Position numbers and translations under genes: made by a program. A DNA stretch of 39,671 bases, from contig JAGDCW010000006.1 of NCBI GenBank assembly GCA_017958305.1, positions 1-39,671 of the forward strand, given 5' to 3'. Origin of the DNA: Bacteroidales bacterium (GTDB lineage: Bacteria > Bacteroidota > Bacteroidia > Bacteroidales > UBA1402). The notes under the pieces were generated by a model. That model was not told the origin of the DNA, made no database searches, and worked only from the letters and a program-made list of their open reading frames with translations. Numbering within the stretch: position 1 is the stretch's first letter; every line of letters begins with the position of its first letter. Of this stretch, positions 1 to 8,635 are shown in pieces.

Positions 1-930
1 CAGATTGTTGATTTTTCTCAGTTTGGCGGGCGATATGTCGAATTCATCGGCCAGATTGTTGTAGTTGTCGCCATATTGCGCCACGATGTAGGGCACGCTG
101 CCGCGATAGAGGATGGTATGGTTGAGAATGGCGGTGATACGTTCCGTCTCTCCTTCCTGAGTGGCAGCCAGGTAGCTGTAGTCCTTGGCTTTTTGGGCCA
201 CTTCCTTGCGCTTGAGCGGAGCGGGTTTGTCGATGCTGCGCCTTGGGCGGGTGGAACGAGCCCTCGATTTGCGTTCTTGGGCCGGGGTGGCCGGCGCGGA
301 GGTTGTTTCGGCGCCCTGGCCCGAGGCATAGTCGTTAACCACATAGACCTCGTCCTGCAACTCTACATTCTGAAGGTTTTCCCATTCTTCGATCAGTTTC
401 CTGGCTTTTTTATGGTTGCCGGCTGCGCGGTCGTAATAGTGCAGATCGTAGTCCTCGATGATCTTGATGAGTTTCTGGGCATATTGTTTGTCGGTGGCAT
501 AACCGGCCTGCTTCAGACCGAAGGCCCAGGCTTTGTAGTCCTTCACATCCAGTTCGAACAGGAAATCGTAGCGCGGGCGGGTGACCAGGAACAGGGAATG
601 GTCGGTATAGGAATCCAGAACGGTCTTGTATTTGCGGAAACAGCTCATCTCTCCGTCGTCCCAGCTGGAATAACTCGGGCCTTCCCAGTTGTTGTGGCAT
701 TTGATGCCGAAGTGGTTGTTGCTGTTGCGCGCCAGTTCGCTGTTGCCGGCATTGGATTCCAACAGTCCCTGGGCCAGGGTGATACTGGAGGGGATGCCGT
801 ATTTGACCTGCTGGATCATGGCATCGGCGGCATATTGGTGGATATAGTCCTCGTAGGGTTTCAGCCGGATGCCTGCTTGACAAAGGATGGTACCGAGCAA
901 CAATAGCTGAAGAAGAAGGATTTTTTTCAT
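1..930 (-). CDS. Glucosaminidase (GH73-like) with C-terminal LysM, partial at 3' end
   Basis: Reads from the ATG at 930 leftward off the window edge; 310 codons are present and the frame is still open at base 1. Residues 1-19 form a hydrophobic signal peptide (MKKILLLQLLLLGTILC). A glucosaminidase domain follows (about 25-170) with the family signature around SITLAQGLLESNAGNSELA; Glu58 is the likely catalytic acid, followed by NNHFGIKC. A basic Ser/Arg/Lys linker (about 210-255) leads to the start of a LysM peptidoglycan-binding domain near the edge (VAQYGDNYNNLADEFDIS). By family it is an exported hydrolase cutting N-acetylglucosaminyl bonds in peptidoglycan. It is divergent from cdd, with a minus-strand -7 box inside the cdd 5' end. 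The C-terminus is not visible, so the number of LysM units is unknown. Confidence 0.88.
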   Translation of the reverse strand, partial: MKKILLLQLLLLGTILCQAGIRLKPYEDYIHQYAADAMIQQVKYGIPSSITLAQGLLESNAGNSELARNSNNHFGIKCHNNWEGPSYSSWDDGEMSCFRKYKTVLDSYTDHSLFLVTRPRYDFLFELDVKDYKAWAFGLKQAGYATDKQYAQKLIKIIEDYDLHYYDRAAGNHKKARKLIEEWENLQNVELQDEVYVVNDYASGQGAETTSAPATPAQERKSRARSTRPRRSIDKPAPLKRKEVAQKAKDYSYLAATQEGETERITAILNHTILYRGSVPYIVAQYGDNYNNLADEFDISPAKLRKINNL

Positions 931-938
931 GAAAGTAT

Positions 939-946
939 TATTTTTG
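939..946 (+). promoter_or_regulatory. Putative -7 box for cdd
   Basis: TATTTTTG fits the Bacteroidota -7 consensus TAnnTTTG and lies 21 bases before the ATG at 968. No convincing -33 TTTG box is seen 19-21 bases upstream. It supports 968 over the ATG at 929 as the cdd start, because 929 lies upstream of this box. Confidence 0.4.
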
Positions 947-967
947 CCCACTCAAAAACCTGTTGCT

Positions 968-1456
968 ATGAGAGAGGTGGAATTTGCTGCAAAGATAGCA
1001 TATTGTTCGATAGAAGAATTGTCTGCAGCCCAAAAACAGTTGGTTGAAAAGGCAAAAAATGCCTGTGACCGGGCCTATGCCCCCTATTCGGGTTTTGCCG
1101 TGGGGGCGGCCGTGGAACTTGACAATGGTGAAGTCGTTTTGGGTGCCAATCAGGAGAATGTGGCTTACCCCTCAGGTCTCTGTGCCGAGCGGGTGGCCTT
1201 GTTTGCGGCTGCCGCCCGGTATCCCCAGGCCGCTCCGTTACGCCTGGCCGTGGCCGCCAAAAAAACGGTCGCCTCCCCCGGCGGCCAGCCCGCCTTCACA
1301 CCCCGTCCCGTCACCCCCTGCGGTGCCTGTCGGCAGGTGTTTTCCGAGGTGGAGCGACGTTATGGCCGCTCCATGGAGATTTTGCTCTACGGCACGCAGG
1401 AGACGGCAGTCATCGCCAATGGCGAACAACTGCTGCCTTTGTCTTTCAGCATGTAA
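968..1456 (+). CDS. cdd: Cytidine deaminase
   Basis: Converts cytidine/deoxycytidine to uridine/deoxyuridine in pyrimidine salvage; cytosolic Zn enzyme, normally a homotetramer in this size class. From the ATG at 968 it is 162 residues. Zinc and catalytic residues are visible: Cys72-Ala-Glu74 (the CAE form of the motif, with Glu74 as proton shuttle) and Pro117-Cys118-Gly-Ala-Cys121. The substrate-side motif is YSGFAVGAAV (about 40-49) and NQENVAYPSG precedes the CAE site. An in-frame ATG at 929 would add 13 residues, but it overlaps the start of the divergent glucosaminidase gene and precedes the -7 box, so 968 is preferred. It converges on the DUF4270 gene with only 12 bases between stop codons. 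Confidence 0.95.
   Translation: MREVEFAAKIAYCSIEELSAAQKQLVEKAKNACDRAYAPYSGFAVGAAVELDNGEVVLGANQENVAYPSGLCAERVALFAAAARYPQAAPLRLAVAAKKTVASPGGQPAFTPRPVTPCGACRQVFSEVERRYGRSMEILLYGTQETAVIANGEQLLPLSFSM
990..997 (-). promoter_or_regulatory. Putative -7 box for the glucosaminidase gene
   Basis: On the minus strand this reads TATCTTTG, an exact match to TAnnTTTG. It lies 59 bases upstream of the glucosaminidase ATG at 930 and inside the first codons of cdd, so the leaders of the two divergent genes would overlap. No clear -33 box was found. Confidence 0.4.
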
Positions 1457-1468
1457 CAAGGTTTATCC

Positions 1469-2848
1469 CTACTGCACCATCGAGGGTTTGACACTGTGCA
1501 CCATCTCCAGCCTCATCGGCTGGCGGGGATGGGCGGCGCTGCGTATCTTTACGGCCGAGGGCTTGTAGTCGGGCAGGAAATAGAGCGAAGTCTTGTCGGT
1601 GTTTTGGATCAGTGTGACGGGCACCAGCAGCATGTTGGCGTAGGGACAGAAGTCCGCGTCCGTCTCCAATTCTCCGTCGGCGTGGCGGATCAGTTTCTGC
1701 ACATAGGTGCTCAGGTCGAAGACAAAGCAGGAGTCGGTGCTGCTGTAGTCGGCCGAAAAAGAGTACAGGTCGTCGTTCAGGCTGTAGTCGGCAAAGAAGG
1801 AATGGATGTCCTCCTCCCTGAGCAGCAACAGCTTGGTGGGAGGAGTCATGCCCCATTGGCTGTCGTCCAGTTCTGTGGCGGAGACTTTCAGACGGGCGTA
1901 GTTGATGTTCTTGCGGCTCAGTCGGCTGCAGATGTCGTTGACGGGCAGCGATACTTTGGTGAACATGCCGGCCGGCGCGAAGAGATAGTTGAGACTGTCG
2001 TCATCGTTCACGGGCAGGTAGGATGTCAGGTCGGGGTGGGTGTAGCGGTTGATTTGCTTGACTTCGCCCGTCACGGGGAAATAGGTGGCCGAAGTGGTGT
2101 CGACCATGACGCCCGAGGCGTTCTTCATGCGGTAGTCGTAGCAGAACTCCAACTCGATGTGGCTCACATAGACCATGGCCCCGTTGCCGTAGGTGGTGGA
2201 GACATACAGTCCTTTGAAATACTCGATGAAATGGCGTACATCGCTGAAGGCATCGGGATAGTTGTCCTGGTCTTGGCTGTCCAGGTAGAACTGTTGGCCA
2301 AAGAGGCTGTCGAGGGGCACCCTGACACAGTAGTCATACTGGGAGGTCCAACGGTTGTCGGCGCTGCCCGGAGTGTACGTGACGCTGCCCAGTTTGTGTT
2401 GCTTGTCGCAATAGTCGTCGATGTTGACATTGGTGTAATAGGCGCGGTCCAGGTCGAGCGGTTCGGTGAGCTGCCAGACGGTGGCTTCGAACAGGGAGGC
2501 CTTGTCGCCGTAGTATTCATCGAAATAAAGGTACAGGAAGACCGAGTCGATGTTGTTGTCGGGGATCTCCGGGAAGGAGAACTCGGGCGGACAATACAGC
2601 TGGGCCATGAAATCGGCCCGGGTGGTGCCGAAGCGGGCGTCGGTGTACTCGCCCAGCACGGCGACAGTGTTTTTCTGCAGGATGGAATCCACCAGCACCG
2701 TCTGCGAAGACAGGCGGAAGGTGGCGGTATCGGTCTGGACAACATCTATTCCCGGTTGGATGCTCTGGCCGATGCTGTCTCCGTCAGCGCAGGCGAAACA
2801 GCCCAGCATGAGGAGAGCCAGGACGACAAGATGGAAGGAATGCCTCAT
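1469..2848 (-). CDS. DUF4270 family lipoprotein
   Basis: 459 residues. The N-terminus is a lipoprotein signal with two possible lipid-anchored cysteines, Cys17 (MLGC) and Cys20 (CFAC). The body resembles the Bacteroidota DUF4270 family: an early GEYTDARFGTTRADFMAQLY segment, a region of alternating beta strands beginning DSVFLYLYFDEYYGD, and a C-terminal part ending in a conserved-looking PRQPMRLEMVHSVKPSM stretch. Function is not established; probably periplasmic or outer-membrane associated. Its ATG overlaps the stop of the upstream starch-synthase-like gene in a TAATG arrangement (shared base 2848), so the two are very likely translationally coupled. I see no terminator after its stop, which faces cdd. 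Confidence 0.85.
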   Translation of the reverse strand: MRHSFHLVVLALLMLGCFACADGDSIGQSIQPGIDVVQTDTATFRLSSQTVLVDSILQKNTVAVLGEYTDARFGTTRADFMAQLYCPPEFSFPEIPDNNIDSVFLYLYFDEYYGDKASLFEATVWQLTEPLDLDRAYYTNVNIDDYCDKQHKLGSVTYTPGSADNRWTSQYDYCVRVPLDSLFGQQFYLDSQDQDNYPDAFSDVRHFIEYFKGLYVSTTYGNGAMVYVSHIELEFCYDYRMKNASGVMVDTTSATYFPVTGEVKQINRYTHPDLTSYLPVNDDDSLNYLFAPAGMFTKVSLPVNDICSRLSRKNINYARLKVSATELDDSQWGMTPPTKLLLLREEDIHSFFADYSLNDDLYSFSADYSSTDSCFVFDLSTYVQKLIRHADGELETDADFCPYANMLLVPVTLIQNTDKTSLYFLPDYKPSAVKIRSAAHPRQPMRLEMVHSVKPSMVQ

Positions 2849-3660
2849 TATTTCTGTTCTGACAGCGTGTTGTAAAAATCGTAGTAGTTCTGGTATCCGT
2901 TCTCTTCGCTGCCGACGATGCAGGGTTTTTCACTCTTCTGGACAAAAGACAGCAGGTTTTTGTTGACTTGGTCGGAGGCGAGGATGATGCCATCGGAGTA
3001 CTGGACGGCCAGTTTCATCATGGACAGGTAGCCCGGGTTCTTGCCCAGGATGGAGAAATCGGCGGGCTGCAACTCGTCGATGAGCACCTTGTTGCCCAGG
3101 TTCTGTTTGAATTTCTGTTTGAAGTCGTCGTGATAGAGCGAAAAGACGATCTTGGCGTTTTTGAAATAGGGGTCGTCGGCAAAAGCCTTTTTCAGATAGA
3201 GAGGGACAAAAGCCGACATCCAGCCGTGACAATGGATGACATCGGGCACCCAGCGCAGTTTGCGCACCGTCTCGATGACGCCGCGGGCATAGAAGATGCT
3301 GCGTTCGGCGTTGTCGGCAAACTCGTTGCCCTCGCTGTCGGTCACGGTGAAACGGCGGTGGAAGAAGTCGTCGTTGTCGATGAAATAGACCTGCATGCGG
3401 GCCGACTGTATGCTGGCCACCTTGATGATGAGCGGATGGTCGTTGTCGTCGATGATGATGTTCATGCCCGACAGGCGGATGACTTCGTGAAGTTGGTTGC
3501 GCCGTTCGTTGATGCAACCGAATTTGGGCATGAATGTCCGGATCTCGCATCCTTTCTCCTGAATGGCCTGCGGCATGTTGCGGCAGAGATTGGATATCTC
3601 ATTTTCAGGCAGGTAGGGTGTAATCTCCTGACAAATGTACAAGACTTTTTCTGCGCTCAT
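2848..3660 (-). CDS. Starch/glycogen synthase-like protein, N-terminal half only (GT5-like)
   Basis: 270 residues, about half the length of a normal GT5 glycogen synthase. It matches the N-terminal Rossmann half: VLYICQEITPYL at the start, then FFHRRF, ADNAERSIFYARGVIETV, and WVPDVIHCHGWMSAFVPLYL (typical of the GT5 N-domain), ending just after a SDGIILAS segment. The nucleotide-sugar-binding KxGGL motif expected near residues 15-25 is replaced by PYLPENEISNLC, and the whole C-terminal domain is absent. Catalysis therefore looks unlikely; a binding or regulatory role is inference. It is the first gene of a pair with the DUF4270 lipoprotein and has a good minus-strand promoter at 3695-3727. 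Annotating it as an active GlgA would be misleading. Confidence 0.85.
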   Translation of the reverse strand: MSAEKVLYICQEITPYLPENEISNLCRNMPQAIQEKGCEIRTFMPKFGCINERRNQLHEVIRLSGMNIIIDDNDHPLIIKVASIQSARMQVYFIDNDDFFHRRFTVTDSEGNEFADNAERSIFYARGVIETVRKLRWVPDVIHCHGWMSAFVPLYLKKAFADDPYFKNAKIVFSLYHDDFKQKFKQNLGNKVLIDELQPADFSILGKNPGYLSMMKLAVQYSDGIILASDQVNKNLLSFVQKSEKPCIVGSEENGYQNYYDFYNTLSEQK

Positions 3661-3694
3661 AACTGTCTGTTTTCTGTGGTTTTCTCTCTCCGTG

Positions 3695-3727
3695 CAAAGA
3701 TAATAAAAATATACAGACCATATGCAA
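3695..3727 (-). promoter_or_regulatory. Promoter for the synthase-like/DUF4270 pair
   Basis: Minus-strand -7 box TATCTTTG at 3695-3702 and a -33-like TTGC at 3724-3727, separated by 21 bases. This matches the Bacteroidota TTTG-N19-21-TAnnTTTG pattern. The ATG lies about 35 bases downstream. Confidence 0.55.
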
Positions 3728-3842
3728 GTTGTCGGGGGATTATTTTTTTAAGTGACAAGAAATTAGTTTTTTTGCAGCCCGAAAACCGGACCTCCGAGAT
3801 GGAGGCCGGAAGATAGGATATGTCGATAAAAAACAGGATGTT

Positions 3843-4694
3843 ATGGAAATCGTAAAAACCAAGTCTGAATTAAAGGGAATCGTGGATGACTGCCGCCGCC
3901 GTCGCCAGAGTATCGGCCTGGTCCCCACCATGGGGGCGCTGCATGCGGGTCATATTTCCCTGGTGAGCCGCTGTGTGGCGGAAAACGATATTTGTGTGGT
4001 GAGCGTTTTTGTCAATCCGACCCAGTTCAACGACAAGAGCGACCTGGCCGCCTATCCGCGCACCCCGGAAAAGGATGCCGACATGCTCGAAAAGGCAGGT
4101 TGCAGCTATGTGTTCATGCCCGAGGTGGAGGAGATGTATCCCGAGCCCGATACCCGAGAGTTCCATTTCGGTGCCCTGGAGCAGGTGATGGAAGGACCAT
4201 ACCGCCCCGGCCATTTCAACGGAGTGGCCCAGATTGTGAGCAAACTGTTCTATGCCGTGGAACCCGACCGCGCTTATTTCGGCGAGAAGGATTTCCAGCA
4301 GATCGCCATCATCCGTTCCATGGTGGCCCAGTTGCAACTGCCGCTCGAAATCGTCTCCTGCCCCATTGTCAGGGAACCGGACGGCCTTGCCATGAGCAGC
4401 CGCAACCAGCGGCTCAATAGCGAGGAGCGAAAAAAAGCCGTATTAATATCCAGATATTTGTCCGAAAGCCGTACTTTTGCAGCCGAAAACAATCTGGCAG
4501 CGACCAAAGCCTTTGTTGAACAGAAAATCGGCAGCGAGCCGCTCTTCCGTCTCGACTATTACGAAATCGTTGACGGACGGACGCTTCAGCCGCTGGAAGG
4601 CTGGGACGACAGCGACTACGTGGTCGGGTGCATCGCAGTGTACTGCGGTCCTGTCAGGCTGATAGACAACATTATCTACAAGTCATGCAAATAG
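3843..4694 (+). CDS. panC: Pantothenate synthetase
   Basis: Catalyses ATP-dependent condensation of pantoate with beta-alanine to pantothenate, on the route to coenzyme A. The 283 residues match the family's usual length. The nucleotide-binding HxGH motif is at His34-Ala-Gly-His37 within [10 protein letters not shown]. Further family signatures are [44 protein letters not shown] and the KMSKS-equivalent MSSRN. It forms an operon with panD, overlapping it by 10 bases, so the enzyme and the source of its beta-alanine are co-expressed. The upstream 182-base gap has a T-rich stretch ending in TTTG at 3767-3774, only a weak -7 candidate. Confidence 0.97.
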   Translation: MEIVKTKSELKGIVDDCRRRRQSIGLVPTMGALHAGHISLVSRCVAENDICVVSVFVNPTQFNDKSDLAAYPRTPEKDADMLEKAGCSYVFMPEVEEMYPEPDTREFHFGALEQVMEGPYRPGHFNGVAQIVSKLFYAVEPDRAYFGEKDFQQIAIIRSMVAQLQLPLEIVSCPIVREPDGLAMSSRNQRLNSEERKKAVLISRYLSESRTFAAENNLAATKAFVEQKIGSEPLFRLDYYEIVDGRTLQPLEGWDDSDYVVGCIAVYCGPVRLIDNIIYKSCK

Positions 4695-5035
4695 AGATTC
4701 TCAAATCGAAGATCCACTGTGTCCATGTGACGGAGGCCAACCTGAACTATGTCGGCAGCATCACCATCGACCAGGACTTGATGGATGCCGTCAACATCCT
4801 CCCCTACGAAAAGGTGCAGGTGGTGAACAAGAACAACGGGGAACGCATAGAAACCTATGCCATTCCCGGAAGGCGGGGTTCGGGTGTCGTTTGCCTGAAC
4901 GGTGCAGCCGCCCGCAAAGCCCTGCCCGGCGACATCGTCATCATCATCTCTTACGCCATGATGGATTTTGAGGAGGCCCGCAACTTCTCTCCCGCCGTGG
5001 TTTTCCCCGACACTGCCACCAACCATTTGAAATAG
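4685..5035 (+). CDS. panD: Aspartate 1-decarboxylase proenzyme
   Basis: Decarboxylates L-aspartate to beta-alanine, the second substrate of PanC. Made as an inactive proenzyme that self-cleaves to give a pyruvoyl cofactor. From the ATG at 4685 it is 116 residues, and Gly24-Ser25 within [11 protein letters not shown] sits exactly where the family cleaves. Conserved [22 protein letters not shown] and [10 protein letters not shown] are visible. A longer in-frame start at 4628 was rejected because it lies deep in panC and would displace the cleavage site. The start overlaps the end of panC (4685-4694), implying translational coupling. Confidence 0.97.
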   Translation: MQIEILKSKIHCVHVTEANLNYVGSITIDQDLMDAVNILPYEKVQVVNKNNGERIETYAIPGRRGSGVVCLNGAAARKALPGDIVIIISYAMMDFEEARNFSPAVVFPDTATNHLK

Positions 5036-5047
5036 TCCCCTTCCCCC

Positions 5048-6784
5048 ATGAGTCGAAGGAGCCTAGTCGGATTGATATCGGCCTTGATGCTGTCCCTGAC
5101 GGCTGTCAAGGCCGATAATGCTGTCTATACGCCGGCCGGCTCCCTGTGGCGGGTGACCGACAGCGTCTGTGCCGCCGATTTCCAACTGCCCATGAAGATC
5201 GAACCGTTGTTGAGTGCCAACTTCGGGGAGTTGAGACACAATCACTTTCATTCCGGACTGGACATCAAGACCCAGGGCACGGTGGGCAAGCATGTCTATG
5301 CGGTGGCCGATGGCTGGGTGTCGCGTGTGGCGGTGACCCGCTACGGATACGGCAAGGCTGTCTATATCGACCATCCAAACGGCTATACCTCGGTCTATGG
5401 CCATCTCGACGCTTTCGCTCCCCGGCTGGATTCCGTGGTGCGGGCAGCCCAATATGGGAGCCGTTCCTATTTCCAGAACCTGTATTTCGAAAAAGGCGAG
5501 ATCCCTGTGCTCCGGGGAGAGCGCATCGCCCTGAGCGGCAACACCGGCGGCTCGGGCGGGCCGCACCTGCATTTCGAGATACGCGAGACACAGAGCGAGG
5601 AACCGATGGATCCGCTGCTGTGGCTGTCCGACCGCTTCGTGGATCGGGAAAAGCCCAGAGCGCAGGCGTTGGCCGTGTATGCGAAAAAAGGGGAAGGCGC
5701 CTTGTCCAACGGGCAGGAGAAAGCCGTTGTGCCGTTGAATACGGCGGAGGCTCCTGCCTTGCCGGCTGTCTGGGGCAAGGTCGGGTTGGGACTGAAGGCC
5801 TACGACTACATGACGGGCACCACCAATGTCTATGGCATTTGCCACCTGCGGCTTTTTGTCGATGAAAAGGAGGTTTTTTCTCAACAGTTCAACCGCTTTT
5901 CGTTTGACGAGTCGCGCTATGTGAACGCCCTCGCCGACTATGGCGAGTGGGCGACGCGTTCCTCCTGGATCATGAGGTCTTTCCGTCTTCCCTTCAACGG
6001 GCTGGATGTCTATCCCGTCATGCTGGACGACGGCTATGTGACCATCGACGAGCAGCGTCCCTACCCGTGCCGCTACGAACTGACCGACCGCAGTGGCAAC
6101 CAAACGGTCGTGTCGTTTGTCCTGCATGGCCGGAAAATGGAGATTCCGCCGGTGGATTCGACACTTTTGTGTTTCTATCCGCAGTACGACAACGAATATG
6201 TGGGGACGGATGTGAGGCTGCTCATCCCTCGCGGCTCACTCTACGAACCCCTGTTTTTCCGCTATGACCAGCGCCCTTCCCCCTATGTCTCCGACTATTA
6301 CGACCTGCACGACTTGTCGGTGCCGGTCCATTCTCCGCTGGCATTGGAAATCTCCCTGCGGCGCGACCCTCTCTCCGACAAGAGCCGCTATTATCTTTCG
6401 CATCTCGACAGCAAGGGCCGTTGGGAGTTTGTCCCGGCTGTTTACAGCGAAGGGAGGATGCAGGCCGATATCCGCGAGTTGGGCACTTACACGGTGATGA
6501 TCGACAGTGTTCCGCCGAAAATAATCCTGCCCGGTATTGACAATGTGCTGAAAAATGCCTTAATTCGCATCGGTATCCGGGATGACGAAACCGATATCGG
6601 TGGATACGAGTGCCTTATCGATGGAGTTTGGGCCCTTTTCGAGGACGACTACAAGAACACCTCCATCTTCTATCGTCCCGACGGCCGGGCCTTGCAGCGC
6701 AACGGACAAACGCACACACTCTCTGTCAAGGTGTGGGATGCCTGCGGCAACGTCCGGCAAAAGGAGTGGCAATTTACTTATTAA
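5048..6784 (+). CDS. M23 family metallopeptidase (LytM-type)
   Basis: 578 residues with a signal peptide (about 1-22, ending AVKA). The N-terminal half carries a LytM/M23 peptidase domain: His68-Ser-Gly-Leu-Asp72 gives the first two zinc ligands and His173-Leu-His175 (PHLHFE) the catalytic and third ligand residues. YGHLD (117-121) and GNTGGSGGPH are family signatures. The remaining 400 residues are beta-rich and lack recognisable motifs; long C-terminal extensions are common in Bacteroidota M23 proteins. By family it is a periplasmic or surface peptidoglycan endopeptidase, or a regulator of one. It starts 12 bases after panD and ends 12 bases before the phosphohexose mutase, so all four genes could be one transcript. 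Confidence 0.9.
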   Translation: MSRRSLVGLISALMLSLTAVKADNAVYTPAGSLWRVTDSVCAADFQLPMKIEPLLSANFGELRHNHFHSGLDIKTQGTVGKHVYAVADGWVSRVAVTRYGYGKAVYIDHPNGYTSVYGHLDAFAPRLDSVVRAAQYGSRSYFQNLYFEKGEIPVLRGERIALSGNTGGSGGPHLHFEIRETQSEEPMDPLLWLSDRFVDREKPRAQALAVYAKKGEGALSNGQEKAVVPLNTAEAPALPAVWGKVGLGLKAYDYMTGTTNVYGICHLRLFVDEKEVFSQQFNRFSFDESRYVNALADYGEWATRSSWIMRSFRLPFNGLDVYPVMLDDGYVTIDEQRPYPCRYELTDRSGNQTVVSFVLHGRKMEIPPVDSTLLCFYPQYDNEYVGTDVRLLIPRGSLYEPLFFRYDQRPSPYVSDYYDLHDLSVPVHSPLALEISLRRDPLSDKSRYYLSHLDSKGRWEFVPAVYSEGRMQADIRELGTYTVMIDSVPPKIILPGIDNVLKNALIRIGIRDDETDIGGYECLIDGVWALFEDDYKNTSIFYRPDGRALQRNGQTHTLSVKVWDACGNVRQKEWQFTY

Positions 6785-6796
6785 AAAGATACGAAT

Positions 6797-8545
6797 ATGG
6801 AGAACAAAGAATTGATTCAGCAGGTCACAGCCAAGGCAAAAGTGTGGCTGGGCGCGGCCTACGACGCCGCAACGCGCGCCGATGTGCAGCGCATGCTCGA
6901 CAGTGAGGACAAGACGGAACTCATCGAGAGTTTCTACAAGGATCTGGAATTCGGTACGGGCGGTCTGCGCGGCATCATGGGTTCGGGCACCAACCGCATG
7001 AACCGTTACACGGTGGGCGCCGCCACCCAGGGCCTGGCCAATTACCTGAAGAAGAGTTTTGCCTCGCTGGGAGAGATCAAGGTGGCCATCGGGCACGACT
7101 GCCGCAACAACAGCCGCCTGTTTGCCGAGATCTCGGCCGACATCTTCTCGGCCAACGGCATCCATGTCTATCTGTTCGAAAGCCTGCGTCCCACGCCTGA
7201 GATGTCTTTCGCCATCCGTCATCTGGGTTGCCAGAGCGGTATCATCCTGACGGCCTCGCACAATCCCAAGGAATACAACGGCTACAAGGCCTATTGGGAC
7301 GACGGCGGCCAGGTGGTGGCTCCCCACGACCGGAACATCATCGCCGAGGTCAACGCCATCAAGCGGGTGGAAGACATCAAGTTCAAAGGCGACAAGTCGC
7401 TCATCACCATCATCGGTGAGGAGGTGGACAAGGTTTATATCGATAAAATCAAGCAAATCTCGCTTTCGCCCGAGGCCATCGCCCGCCACAAGGACCTCAA
7501 GATTGTCTATACGCCCATCCACGGCACCGGCATCAAGGTGATCCCGCGCTGTCTGCAGACCCTGGGCTTCAGCAATGTCATCTCTGTGCCCGAGCAGAAC
7601 GTCATCAGCGGCGATTTCCCCACCGTCGTCTCACCCAACCCCGAGGAGCCGGCCGCCATGTCGATGGCCATCGCCAAGGCCAAGGAAGTGGATGCCGACA
7701 TCGTCATGGCCTCCGATCCGGATGCCGACCGCCTGGGTATCGCCGTCAAGAACGACAAGAACGAGTGGATCCTGGTCTCTGGCAACCAGAACGCCTTGCT
7801 CATCACCAACTATCTTTTGCGTCGCTGGAAAGAGCTGGGCAAACTCAACGGCAACCAGTACATGGTCAAGACCATCGTCACCACCGAACTGCTCAAGGAC
7901 ATTGCCGACCATTACGGCGTGGAGATTTACGATGTCTATACCGGTTTCAAATGGATAGCCTCGGTCATGCTGCAGCAGGAGGGCAAGAAGGAATTCATCT
8001 GCGGCGGTGAGGAAAGCTACGGTTTCCTGGTCGAAGATTTCGTCCGCGACAAGGACGCTGTCTCGGCGGCCGCCATGATCGCCGAAGTGCTGGCCGATGC
8101 CCGGGACAAGGGCAAGACCCTCTACGAGCAGTTGCTCGACATTTACCTGGAGTTCGGCTATTCCAAGGAAAAAGGTATTTCCATCGTTCGCAAGGGCAAG
8201 AGCGGTGCCGAAGAAATCCAGGCCATGATGGACAACTACCGCGCCCATCCTGTCAAGGAACTGGCCGGTTCGCCCGTGGTGCTCATCAAGGATTTCAAGA
8301 CATTGAAAGCCTGCAAGCCTCAGACGGGCGAAGTCTGGGACCTGTCCATGCCCGAACCTTCCAACGTGCTGCAGTACTTCACGGCCGACAAGACCAAAGT
8401 GTCGGTACGTCCTTCGGGCACCGAGCCCAAGATCAAGTTCTACATGGAGGTCCGCACCGACATGAAGAGCCGTGCCGACTACGACAAGGCCGGTGCTGCC
8501 GCCGATGCCAAGATCGAAGCCATCAAGCAGTCGCTGGGCATCTGA
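6797..8545 (+). CDS. Phosphoglucomutase/phosphomannomutase family protein
   Basis: 582 residues, typical for the long phospho-sugar mutase (PgcA-like) branch. It interconverts hexose 6-phosphate and hexose 1-phosphate through an active-site phosphoserine. Ser154 is the phosphorylated residue in TASHNP (152-157), followed by EYNGYKAYWDDGGQ. The metal-binding DPDADRLG loop, the sugar-binding GGEESYG loop and the C-terminal phosphate-binding RPSGTEPKIKFY are all intact. N-terminal FGTGGLRGIMG is also characteristic. The sequence cannot tell glucose from mannose specificity. A glycogen operon starts 1.2 kb downstream, so supplying glucose 1-phosphate is plausible (inference). The gene ends at a strong terminator. 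Confidence 0.95.
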   Translation: MENKELIQQVTAKAKVWLGAAYDAATRADVQRMLDSEDKTELIESFYKDLEFGTGGLRGIMGSGTNRMNRYTVGAATQGLANYLKKSFASLGEIKVAIGHDCRNNSRLFAEISADIFSANGIHVYLFESLRPTPEMSFAIRHLGCQSGIILTASHNPKEYNGYKAYWDDGGQVVAPHDRNIIAEVNAIKRVEDIKFKGDKSLITIIGEEVDKVYIDKIKQISLSPEAIARHKDLKIVYTPIHGTGIKVIPRCLQTLGFSNVISVPEQNVISGDFPTVVSPNPEEPAAMSMAIAKAKEVDADIVMASDPDADRLGIAVKNDKNEWILVSGNQNALLITNYLLRRWKELGKLNGNQYMVKTIVTTELLKDIADHYGVEIYDVYTGFKWIASVMLQQEGKKEFICGGEESYGFLVEDFVRDKDAVSAAAMIAEVLADARDKGKTLYEQLLDIYLEFGYSKEKGISIVRKGKSGAEEIQAMMDNYRAHPVKELAGSPVVLIKDFKTLKACKPQTGEVWDLSMPEPSNVLQYFTADKTKVSVRPSGTEPKIKFYMEVRTDMKSRADYDKAGAAADAKIEAIKQSLGI

Positions 8546-8573
8546 CCGGCGGCTTGTGACTGGAGATAAAAGC

Positions 8574-8617
8574 CGTGCCCCGGAGTCTGGACCAGACTTC
8601 CGGGGCACGCTGTTTTT
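8574..8617 (+). terminator. Rho-independent terminator after the phosphohexose mutase
   Basis: A GC-rich hairpin: arms CGTGCCCCGG and CCGGGGCACG (8574-8583 and 8600-8609), extended inside by GTCTG/CAGAC, followed by TTTTT at 8612-8616. It lies between convergent genes. The opposite strand has only a weak T run (CTTTTATC), so it may act partly in both directions. Confidence 0.88.
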
Positions 8618-8635
8618 ACGATGGAAACGGGCCGA

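Noticed and set aside
1496-2875. 459-codon open frame on the plus strand
   Set aside because: Lies antisense to the DUF4270 gene and has a composition expected of a mirrored frame in GC-rich coding DNA (Val/Gly/Asp/His rich, no family features). The minus-strand gene has a lipobox and family match.
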